Of a stretch of DNA of 64,000 nt, positions 25,287 through 36,060 are shown in pieces. A program made the position numbers and the translations under genes. Position 1 is the stretch's first letter, and every line of letters begins with the position of its first letter. The notes beneath the pieces are model-generated. The model worked only from the letters and a program-made list of their open reading frames with translations, made no database searches and had not been told where the DNA came from. The stretch is from contig NW_027478786.1 in assembly GCF_051014685.1 (NCBI RefSeq), positions 248,001 to 312,000 of the forward strand. Direction: 5' to 3'. This DNA is from Ptiloglossa arizonensis (taxonomy: Eukaryota; Arthropoda; Insecta; Hymenoptera; Colletidae).

Positions 25287-25780
25287 CGAATGGATTGATG
25301 TACTCGAGAAATTCCTGTTGCATCTGAAAGTAGAAACTCGCCCGATTTCAATGGTGTATGTGCTTTACCCCTAGGCCATTCCAGTTATAGGTTTCGAGTA
25401 CCAGACTTGCGAAAATTTTGATGGTTTCTCAACCATTTCTTAACTTCAAAGTCCCATATCTCGCGAACGGATTGACGAACTCGAAAAATTCCTGTTGCAT
25501 CTGAAAGCAGATACTCGCCCGATTACAACGGTCTGTGTATTTTTCCCCTAGGCCATTGTAGTTATTGGTTTCGAGTATCAGACTAGCGAAAATTTTGATG
25601 GTTTCTCTATCATTCCTTAACTTCTAACTCCCATATCTCGCGAACGGATAGACGAACTCGAGAAATTCCTGTTGCATCTGAAAGTAGAAACTCGCCCGAT
25701 TGCAACGGTATGTGCTCTTTTCCCCTAGGCCATTCCAGTTATACGTTTCTAGCATCAGAATTGCGAAAATTTTGATGGTT

Positions 25781-27900
25781 TCTCAACCGTCTCTACACTC
25801 CAAACTCCCATATCTCGCGAACGGATTGACGAACTCGAGAAATTCCTGTTGCATCTGAAAGTAGAAACTCGCCCGATTACAATGGTGTGTGTACTTTTCC
25901 CCTAGGCCATTCCAGTTATTGGTTTCGAGTATCAGACTTGCGAAAATTTTGATGGTTTCTCAACCATTCCTTAACTTCAAACTCCCATATCTCGCGAACG
26001 GATTGACGAACTCGAGAAATTCCTGTTGCATCTGAAAGTAGAAACTCCACCGATTAGAATGGTGTGTACTTTTCCCCTAGGCCATTCCAGTTATTGGTTT
26101 CGAGTATCAGACTTGCGAAAATTTTGATGGTTTCTCAAACATTCCATAAATTCAAACTCCCATATCTCGCGAACGGATTGACGAACTCGAGAAATTCCTG
26201 TTGCAACTGAAAGTAGAAACTCGCCCGATTAGAACGGTATGTGTATTTCTCCCCTAGGCCATTCCAGTTATCGGTTTCGAGTATCAGAGCAGCGAAAGTT
26301 TTGGTGGTTTCACATCAGTTCCATGACTTCAAACTCCCATATCTCGCGAACGGAACGACGAACTCGAGAAATTCCTGTTGCATCTGAAAGTAGAAACTCC
26401 CCCGATTAGAATGGTGTGTGTACTTTTCCCCTAGGCCATTCCAGTTATTGGTTTCGAGTATCGGACTTGCGATAATTTTGATGGTTTCTCAACCATTCCT
26501 TAACTTCAAACTCCCATATCTCGCGAACGGATTGACGAACTCGAGATATTCCTGTTGCATCTGAAAGTAGAAACTCGCCCGGTTACAACGGTATGTGTAT
26601 TTTTCCCCAAGGCCATTGTGGTTATTAATTTCGAGTATCAGACTAGCGAAAATTTTGATGGTTTCTCAATCATTCCTTAACTTCTAACTCCCATATCTCG
26701 CGAACGGATTGACGAACTCGAGAAATTCCTGTTGCATCTGAAAGTAGAAACTCGCCCGGTTACAACGGTATGTGTATTTTTCCCCAAGGCCATTGTGGTT
26801 ATTAATTTCGAGTATCAGACTAGCGAAAATTTTGATGGTTTCTCAATCATTCCTTAACTTCTAACTCCCATATCTCGCGAACGGATTGACGAACTCGAGA
26901 AATTCCTGTTGCATCTGAAAGTAGAAACTCCACCGATTAGAATGGTGTGTACTTTTCCCCTAGGTCATTCCAGTTATTGGTTTCGAGTATCAGACTTGCG
27001 AAAATTTTGATGGATTCTCAACCATTCCTTAACTTCTAACTCCCATATCTCGCGAACGGATAGACGAACTCGAGAAATTCCTGTTGCATCTGAAAGTAGA
27101 AACTCGCCCGATTACAATGGTGTGTGTACTTTTCCCCTAGGCCATTCCAGTTATTGGTTTCGAGTATCAGATTTGCGAAAATTTTGATGGATTCTCAACC
27201 ATTCCTTAACTTCAAACTCGCATATCTCAGGAACGGATTGACGAACTCGCGAAATTCCTGTTGTTTCTGAAAGTAGGAGCTCGCCCGATTACAAGGGTAT
27301 GTGTATTTTCCCCCTAGGCCACTGTAGCTATTGGTTTCGAGTATCAGTCTTGCGAAAATTTTGATGGCTTCTCAACCATTCCTTAACTTCAAACTCCCAT
27401 ATCTCGCGAATGGATTGATGTACTCGAGAAATTCCTGTTGCATCTGAAAGTAGAAACTCGCCCGATTTCAATGGTGTATGTGCTTTACCCCTAGGCCATT
27501 CCAGTTATAGGTTTCGAGTACCAGACTTGCGAAAATTTTGATGGTTTCTCAACCATTTCTTAACTTCAAAGTCCCATATCTCGCGAACGGATTGACGAAC
27601 TCGAAAAATTCCTGTTGCATCTGAAAGCAGATACTCGCCCGATTACAACGGTCTGTGTATTTTTCCCCTAGGCCATTGTAGTTATTGGTTTCGAGTATCA
27701 GACTAGCGAAAATTTTGATGGTTTCTCTATCATTCCTTAACTTCTAACTCCCATATCTCGCGAACGGATAGACGAACTCGAGAAATTCCTGTTGCATCTG
27801 AAAGTAGAAACTCGCCCGATTGCAACGGTATGTGCTCTTTTCCCCTAGGCCATTCCAGTTATACGTTTCTAGCATCAGAATTGCGAAAATTTTGATGGTT
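25781..27900. repeat. 12-mer HOR, copy 2 (2,120 bp)
   Basis: The same 12 variants in the same order as copy 1, at an exact 2,120-bp offset. The match continues upstream of copy 1 to about 22.9-23.0 kb and downstream to about 28.65 kb, where one type-D unit is missing. Copy-specific changes are few: CTTTTCGCC near 28018 and GAACACGAG near 28304 distinguish the following copy. Confidence 0.9.
25995..26169 (+). repeat. Example 175-bp monomer with one GT lost
   Basis: This unit is 175 bp because the GTGTGTGTAC tract is shortened by one GT to GTGTGTAC; it also carries CTCCACCGATTAGAATGG. The same marker recurs near 19.69, 20.39, 22.16, 22.87, 23.93, 24.81, 26.05, 26.93, 28.17, 28.87, 30.29, 31.35, 31.71, 32.05 and 33.82 kb and nowhere else that I saw. 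The number of such units between two landmarks exactly explains why HOR spacings fall short of a multiple of 177 (two units give 2,120 instead of 2,124). Confidence 0.88.
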
Positions 27901-30900
27901 TCTCAACCGTCTCTACACTCCAAACTCCCATATCTCGCGAACGGATTGACGAACTCGAGAAATTCCTGTTGCATCTGAAAGTAGAAACTCGCCCGATTAC
28001 AATGGTGTGTGTACTTTTCGCCTAGGCCATTCCAGTTATTGGTTTCGAGTATCAGACTTGCGAAAATTTTGATGGTTTCTCAACCATTCCTTAACTTCAA
28101 ACTCCCATATCTCGCGAACGGATTGACGAACTCGAGAAATTCCTGTTGCATCTGAAAGTAGAAACTCCACCGATTAGAATGGTGTGTACTTTTCCCCTAG
28201 GCCATTCCAGTTATTGGTTTCGAGTATCAGACTTGCGAAAATTTTGATGGTTTCTCAAACATTCCATAAATTCAAACTCCCATATCTCGCGAACGGATTG
28301 ACGAACACGAGAAATTCCTGTTGCAACTGAAAGTAGAAACTCGCCCGATTAGAACGGTATGTGTATTTCTCCCCTAGGCCATTCCAGTTATCGGTTTCGA
28401 GTATCAGAGCAGCGAAAGTTTTGGTGGTTTCACATCAGTTCCATGACTTCAAACTCCCATATCTCGCGAACGGAACGACGAACTCGAGAAATTCCTGTTG
28501 CATCTGAAAGTAGAAACTCCCCCGATTAGAATGGTGTGTGTACTTTTCCCCTAGGCCATTCCAGTTATTGGTTTCGAGTATCGGACTTGCGATAATTTTG
28601 ATGGTTTCTCAACCATTCCTTAACTTCAAACTCCCATATCTCGCGAACGGATTGACGAACTCGAGAAATTCCTGTTGCATCTGAAAGTAGAAACTCGCCC
28701 GGTTACAACGGTATGTGTATTTTTCCCCAAGGCCATTGTGGTTATTAATTTCGAGTATCAGACTAGCGAAAATTTTGATGGTTTCTCAATCATTCCTTAA
28801 CTTCTAACTCCCATATCTCGCGAACGGATTGACGAACTCGAGAAATTCCTGTTGCATCTGAAAGTAGAAACTCCACCGATTAGAATGGTGTGTACTTTTC
28901 CCCTAGGTCATTCCAGTTATTGGTTTCGAGTATCAGACTTGCGAAAATTTTGATGGTTTCTCAAACATTCCATATCTTCAAACTCCCATATCTCGCGAAT
29001 GGATTGACGAACTCGAAAAATTCCTGTTGCATCTGAAAGCAGATACTCGCCCGATTACAACGGTCTGTGTATTTTTCCCCTAGGCCATTGTAGTTACTAA
29101 TTTCGAGTATCAGACTAGCGAAAATTTTGATGGTTTCTCAATCATTCCTTAATTTCTAACTCCCATATCTCGCGAACGGATAGACGAACTCGAGAAATTC
29201 CTGTTGCATCTGAAAGTAGAAACTCGCCCGATTACAATGGTGTGTGTACTTTTCCCCTAGGCCATTCCAGTTATTGGTTTCGAGTATCAGATTTGCGAAA
29301 ATTTTGATGGATTCTCAACCATTCCTTAACTTCTAACTCCCATATCTCGCGAACGGATAGACGAACTCGAGAAATTCCTGTTGCATCTGAAAGTAGAAAC
29401 TCGCCCGATTACAATGGTGTGTGTACTTTTCCCCTAGGCCATTCCAGTTATTGGTTTCGAGTATCAGATTTGCGAAAATTTTGATGGATTCTCAACCATT
29501 CCTTAACTTCAAACTCGCATATCTCAGGAACGGATTGACGAACTCGCGAAATTCCTGTTGTTTCTGAAAGTAGAAGCTCGCCCGATTACAAGGGTATGTG
29601 TATTTTCCCCCTAGGCCACTGTAGCTATTGGTTTCGAGTATCAGTCTTGCGAAAATTTTGATGGCTTCTCAACCATTCCTTAACTTCAAAGTCCCATATC
29701 TCGCGAACGGATTGACGAACTCGAAAAATTCCTGTTGCATCTGAAAGCAGATACTCGCCCGATTACAACTGTCTGTGTATTTTTCCCCTAGGCCATTGTA
29801 GTTATTGGTTTCGAGTATCAGACTAGCGAAAATTTTGGTGGTTTCTCTATCATTCCTTAACTTCTAACTCCCATATCTCGCGAACGGATTGACGTACTCG
29901 AGAAATTCCTGTTGCATCTGAAAGTAGAAACTCGCCCGATTACAATGGTGTGTGTACTTTTCCCCTAGGCCATTCCAGTTATTGGTTTCGAGTATCGGAC
30001 TTGCGATAATTTTGATGGTTTCTCAACCATTCCTTAACTTCAAACTCCCATATCTCGCGAACGGATCGACGAACTCGAGAAATTCCTGTTGCATCTGAAA
30101 GTAGAAACTCGCCCGGTTACAACGGTATGTGTATTTTTCCCCAAAGCCATTGTGGTTATTAATTTCGAGTATCAGACTAGCGAAAATTTTGATGGTTTCT
30201 CAATCATTCCTTAACTTCTAACTCCCATATCTCGCGAACGGATTGACGAACTCGAGAAATTCCTGTTGCATCTGAAAGTAGAAACTCCACCGATTAGAAT
30301 GGTGTGTACTTTTCCCCTAGGCCATTCCAGTTATTGGTTTCGAGTATCAGATTTGCGAAAATTTTGATGGATTCTCAACCATTCCTTAATTTCAGACTCG
30401 CATATCTCAGGAACGGATTGACGAACTCGCGAAATTCTTGTTGTTTCTGAAAGTAGAAGCTCGCCCGATTACAAGGGTATGTGTATTTTCCCCCTAGGCC
30501 ACTGTAGCTATTGGTTTCGAGTATCAGTCTTGCGAAAATTTTGATGGCTTCTCAACCATTCCTTAACTTCAAACTCCCATATCTCGCGAATGGATTGATG
30601 TACTCGAGAAATTCCTGTTGCATCTGAAAGTAGAAACTCGCCCGATTTCAATGGTGTATGTGCTTTACCCCTAGGCCATTCCAGTTATAGGTTTCGAGTA
30701 CCAGACTTGCGAAAATTTTGATGGTTTCTCAACCATTTCTTAACTTCAAAGTCCCATATCTCGCGAACGGATTGACGAACTCGAAAAATTCCTGTTGCAT
30801 CTGAAAGCAGATACTCGCCCGATTACAACGGTCTGTGTATTTTTCCCCTAGGCCATTGTAGTTATTGGTTTCGAGTATCAGACTAGCGAAAATTTTGATG

Positions 30901-31080
30901 GTTTCTCTATCATTCCTTAACTTCTAACTCCCATATCTCGCGAACGGATAGACGAACTCGAGAAATTCCTGTTGCATCTGAAAGTAGAAACTCGCCCGAT
31001 TGCAACGGTATGTGCTCTTTTCCCCTAGGCCATTCCAGTTATACGTTTCTGGCATCAGAATTGCGAAAATTTTGATGGTT
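27901..31080. repeat. 18-mer derivative of the HOR (3,180 bp)
   Basis: From the same phase point to the next is 3,180 bp, i.e. 18 monomers including three 175-bp units. The first part follows the 12-mer but has only one type-D unit (a marker at 28871 falls 177 bp early). From about 28.87 to 29.69 kb the order copies 20.39-21.21 kb, and from about 29.94 kb it copies 22.52 kb onward. It is a mosaic of at least three older HOR segments. Confidence 0.86.
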
Positions 31081-34000
31081 TCTCAACCGTCTCTACACTC
31101 CGAACTCCCATATCTCGCGAACGGATTGACGAACTCGAGAAATTCCTGTTGCATCTGAAAGTAGAAACTCGCCCGATTACAATGGTGTGTGTACTTTTCC
31201 CCTAGGCCATTCCAGTTATTGGTTTCGAGTATCAGACTTGCGAAAATTTTGATGGTTTCTCAACCATTCCTTAACTTCAAACTCCCATATCTCGCGAACG
31301 GATTGACGAACTCGAGAAATTCCTGTTGCATCTGAAAGTAGAAACTCCACCGATTAGAATGGTGTGTACTTTTCCCCTAGGCCATTCCAGTTATTGGTTT
31401 CGAGTATCAGACTTGCGAAAATTTTGATGGTTTCTCAAACATTCCATAAATTCAAACTCCCATATCTCGCGAACGGATTGACGAACTCGAGAAATTCCTG
31501 TTGCAACTGAAAGTAGAAACTCGCCCGATTAGAACGGTATGTGTATTTCTCCCCTAGGCCATTCCAGTTATCGGTTTCGAGTATCAGAGCAGCGAAAGTT
31601 TTGGTGGTTTCACATCAGTTCCATGAACTCAAACTCCCATATCTCGCGAACGGATTGACGAACTCGAGAAATTCCTGTTGCATCTGAAAGTAGAAACTCC
31701 ACCGATTAGAATGGTGTGTACTTTTCCCCTAGGCCATTCCAGTTATTGGTTTCGAGTATCAGACTTGCGAAAATTTTGATGGTTTCTCAAACATTCCATA
31801 AATTCAAACTCCCATATCTCGCGAACGGATTGACGAACTCGAGAAATTCCTGTTGCATCTGAAAGTAGAAACTCGCCCGGTTACAACGGTATGTGTATTT
31901 TTCCCCAAGGCCATTGTGGTTATTAATTTCGAGTATCAGACTAGCGAAAATTTTGATGGTTTCTCAATCATTCCTTAACTTCTAACTCCCATATCTCGCG
32001 AACGGATTGACGAACTCGAGAAATTCCTGTTGCATCTGAAAGTAGAAACTCCACCGATTAGAATGGTGTGTACTTTTCCCCTAGGTCATTCCAGTTATTG
32101 GTTTCGAGTATCAGACTTGCGAAAATTTTGATGGTTTCTCAAACATTCCATATCTTCAAACTCCCATATCTCGCGAACGGATTGACGAACTCGAAAAATT
32201 CCTGTTGTATCTGAAAGCAGATACTCGCCCGATTACAACGGTCTGTGTATTTTTCCCCTAGGCCATTGTAGTTACTAATTTCGAGTATCAGACCAGCGAA
32301 AATTTTGATGGTTTCTCAATCATTCCTTAACTTCTAACTCCCATATCTCGCGAACGGATAGACGAACTCGAGAAATTCCTGTTGCATCTGAAAGTAGAAA
32401 CTCGCCCGATTACAATGGTGTGTGTACTTTTCCCCTAGGCCATTCCAGTTATTGATTTCGAGTATCAGATTTGCGAAAATTTTGATGGATTCTCAACCAT
32501 TCCTTAACTTCAAACTCGCATATCTCAGGAACGGATTGACGAACTCGCGAAATTCCTGTTGTTTCTGAAAGTAGAAGCTCGCCCGATTACAAGGGTATGT
32601 GTATTTTCCCCCTAGGCCACTGTAGCTATTGGTTTCGAGTATCAGTCTTGCGAAAATTTTGATGGCTTCTCAACCATTCCTTAACTTCAAACTCCCATAT
32701 CTCGCGAATGGATTGACGTACTCGAGAAATTCCTGTTGCATCTGAAAGTAGAAACTCGCCCGATTACAATGGTGTATGTGCTTTACCCCTAGGCCATTCC
32801 AGTTATAGTTTTCGAGTACCAGACTTGCGAAAATTTTGATGGTTTCTCAACCATTCCTTAACTTCAAAGTCCCATATCTCGCGAACGGATTGACGAACTC
32901 GAAAAATTCCTGTTGCATCTGAAAGCAGATACTCGCCCGATTACAACTGTCTGTGTATTTTTCCCCTAGGCCATTGTAGTTATTGGTTTCGAGTATCAGA
33001 CTAGCGAAAATTTTGGTGGTTTCTCTATCATTCCTTAACTTCTAACTCCCATATCTCGCGAACGGATAGACGAACTCGAGAAATTCCTGTTGCATCTGAA
33101 AGTAGAAACTCGCCCGATTACAATGGTGTGTGTACTTTTCCCCTAGGCCATTCCAGTTATTGGTTTCGAGTATCATATTTGCGAAAATTTTGATGGATTC
33201 TCAACCATTCCTTAACTTCAAACTCGCATATCTCAGGAACGGATTGACGAACTCGCGAAATTCCTGTTGTTTCTGAAAGTAGAAACTCGCCCGATTACAA
33301 GGGTATGTGTATTTTCCCCCTAGGCCATTGTAGTTATTGGTTTCGAGTATCAGTCTTGCGAAAATTTTGATGGTTTCTCAACCATTCCTTAACTTCAAAC
33401 TCGCATATCTCGCGAACGGATTGACGAACTCGAGAAATTCCTGTTGCATCTGAAAGTAGAAACTCGCCCGATTACAATGGTGTGTGTACTTTTCCCCCAG
33501 GCCATTCCAGTTATTGGTTTCGAGTATCAGACTTGCGAAAATTTTGATGGTTTCTCAACCATTCCTTAACTTCAAACTCCCATATCTCGCGAACGGATTG
33601 ACGAACTCGAGAAATTCCTGTTGCATCTGAAAGTAGAAACTCGCCCGATTACAATGGTGTGTTTACTTTTCCCCTAGGCCATTCCAGTTATTGGTTTCGA
33701 GTATCAGACTTGCGAAAATTTTGATGGTTTCTCAACCATTCCTTAACTTCAAACTCCCATATCTCGCGAACGGATTGACGAACTCGAGAAATTCCTGTTG
33801 CATCTGAAAGTAGAAACTCCACCGATTAGAATGGTGTGTACTTTTCCCCTAGGCCATTCCAGTTATTGGTTTCGAGTATCAGACTTGCGAAAATTTTGAT
33901 GGTTTCTCAAACATTCCATAACTTCAAACTGCCATATCTCGCGAACGGATTGACGAACTCGAGAAATTCCTGTTGCAACTGAAAGTAGAAACTCGCCCGA

Positions 34001-34300
34001 TTAGAGCGGTATGTGTATTTCTCCCCTAGGCCATTCCAGTTATCGGTTTCGAGTATCAGAGCAGCGAAAGTTTTGGTGGTTTCACATCAGTTCCATGACT
34101 TCAAACTCCCATATCTCGCGAACGGAACGACGAACTCGAGAAATTCCTGTTGCATCTGAAAGTAGAAACTCCCCCGATTAGAATGGTGTGTGTACTTTTC
34201 CCCTAGGCCATTCCAGTTATTGGTTTCGAGTATCGGACTTGCGATAATTTTGATAGTTTCTCAACCATTCCTTAACTTCAAACTCCCATATCTCGCGAAC
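31081..34300. repeat. Right flank of the HOR domain, re-copied from 21-22.6 kb
   Basis: After the landmark monomer at 31581 the order departs from the 12-mer: a second TTAGAATGG unit follows at once (31708). From about 32,360 the sequence follows 20,880-22,160 at an offset of 11,481 bp (TTATAGTTTTCGAG at 21321 and 32802; CATATTTGCG). An extra monomer near 33.5-33.65 kb then raises the offset to 11,658 bp, which holds through the landmark at 34053. Confidence 0.84.
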
Positions 34301-36060
34301 GGATTGACGAACTCGAGAAATTCCTGTTGCATCTGAAAGTAGAAACTCCCCCGGTTACAACGGTATGTGCATTTTTCCCCCAGGCCATTGTATTAATTGG
34401 TTTCGAGTATCAGACTTGCGAAAATTTTGGTGGTTTCTCAACCATTCTTTAACTTCAAACTCTCATATCTCGCGATCGGATTGACAAACTCGAGAAATTC
34501 CGGTTGCACCTGAAAGCAGAAACTCGCACGATTACAATGGTGTGTTTACTTTTCCCCTAAGCCATTCCTGTTAATGGTTTCGAGTCTCAGACTTGCGAAA
34601 ATTTTGATGGTTTCTCAACCATTCCTTAACTTCAAACTCCCATATCTCGCGAACGGATTGACGAACTCGAGAAATTCCGGTTGCATCTGAAAGCAGAATC
34701 TCGCCCGATTACAACGGTATGTGTATTTTTGCCGTAGGCCAATGTAGTTATTGGTTTCGAGTATCAGACTTGCGAAAATTTTGATGGTTTCTCAAGCATT
34801 CTTTAACTTCAAACTCTCATATCTCGCGATCGGATTGACAAACTCGAGAAATTCCGGTTGCATCTGAAAGTAGAAACTCGCCCGATTACAATGGTGTGTG
34901 TACTTTTCCCCTAAGGCATTCCAGTTATTGGTTTCGAGTATCATATTTGCGAAAATTTTGATGGTTTCTCAACCATTCCTTAACTTCAAACTCCCATATC
35001 TCGCGAACGGATTGACGAACTCGAGAAATTCCGGTTGCATCTGAAAGCAGAAACTCGCCCGATTACAACGGTATGTGTATTTTTGCCGTAGGCCAATGTA
35101 GTTATTGGTTTCGAGTATCAGACTTGCGAAAATTTTGATGGTTTCTCAACCATTCCTTAACTTCAAACTCCCATATCTCGCGAACGGATTGACGAACTCG
35201 GGAAATACCGGTTGCATCTGAAAGCAGAAACTCGCTCGATTACAATGGTGTGTGTACTTTTCCCCTAAGCCTTTCCAGATATTGGTTTCGAGTACCACAC
35301 TTGCGAAAATTTTGATGGTTTCTCAACCATTCCTTATCTTCAAACTCCCATATTTCGCGAACGGATTGACGAAATCGAGAAATTCCTGTTGCATCTGAAA
35401 GTAGAAACTCTCCCGATTACAACGGTATGCGTATTTTTCCGCCAGGCCATTGTAGTTATTGGTTTCGAGTATCAGACTTGCGAAAATTTTGATGGTTTCT
35501 CAACCATTCCTTAACTTCAAACTCCCATATCTCGCGAACGGATTGACGAACTCGAGAAATTCCGGTTGCATCTGATAGCAGAAACTCGCCCGATTACAAT
35601 GGTGTGTGTACTTTTCCCCTAGGCCATTCCAGTTATTGGTTTCGAGTGTCAGACTTGCGAAAATTTTGATGGTTTCTCAAACATTCCTTAACTTCAAACT
35701 CCCATATCTCGCGAACGGATTGCCGAACTCGAGAAATTCCTGTTGCATCTGAAAGTAGTATCTCGCCCGATTACAATGGTATGTGTATTTTTGCCGTAGG
35801 CCATAGTAGTTACTGGTTTCGAGTATCAGACTTACGAAAATTTTGATGGTTTCTCAACCACTCCTTAACTTCAAACTCCCATATCTCGCGAACGGACTGA
35901 CGAACTCGAGAAATTCCTGTTGCATCTGAAAGCAGAAACTCGCCCGATTACAAGGGTATGCGTATTTTTCCCCCAGGCCATTGTAGTTATTGGTTTCGAG
36001 TATCAGACTTGCGAAAATTTTGATGGTTTCTCAACCATTCCTTAACTTCAAACTCCCATA
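34301..36060. repeat. Transition monomers rich in CCGGTTGCATCTG
   Basis: About ten monomers after the HOR domain. Markers are GAAATTCCGGTTGCA in many units, CTCATATCTCGCGATCGG (near 34471 and 34827; again at 37650 and 39950) and TTGCCGTAGGCCAATG (near 34730 and 35087, two monomers apart). Types D, E and the 175-bp unit are absent, so the domain boundary is sharp, at about 34.3 kb. Confidence 0.78.

Larger units (their letters stand above)
23661..25780. repeat. 12-mer HOR, copy 1 (2,120 bp)
   Basis: I set the phase at CTCAACCGTCTCTACACTCC, which occurs at about 23661, 25781, 27901 and 31081. The unit holds 12 monomers, two of which are 175 bp. It contains the landmark monomer (24161), two tandem type-D units, a type-E unit and a unit with TTATAGGTTTCGAG. 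Reading against copy 2 I found only isolated differences, such as GGCAATTGTGG here versus GGCCATTGTGG there. Confidence 0.9.
19460..34300. repeat. 12-monomer HOR domain (2,120-bp unit and length variants)
   Basis: A once-per-HOR landmark monomer (CAGAGCAGCGAAAGTTTTGG) starts at 19921, 22395, 24161, 26281, 28401, 31581 and 34053. The spacings are 2,474, 1,766, 2,120, 2,120, 3,180 and 2,472 bp, which equal 14, 10, 12, 12, 18 and 14 monomers once the 2-bp-short units are counted. Types D, E and the 175-bp unit are confined to this domain. Its copies are much more alike than elsewhere in the window, as expected of the most recently amplified part of an array. Confidence 0.92.
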
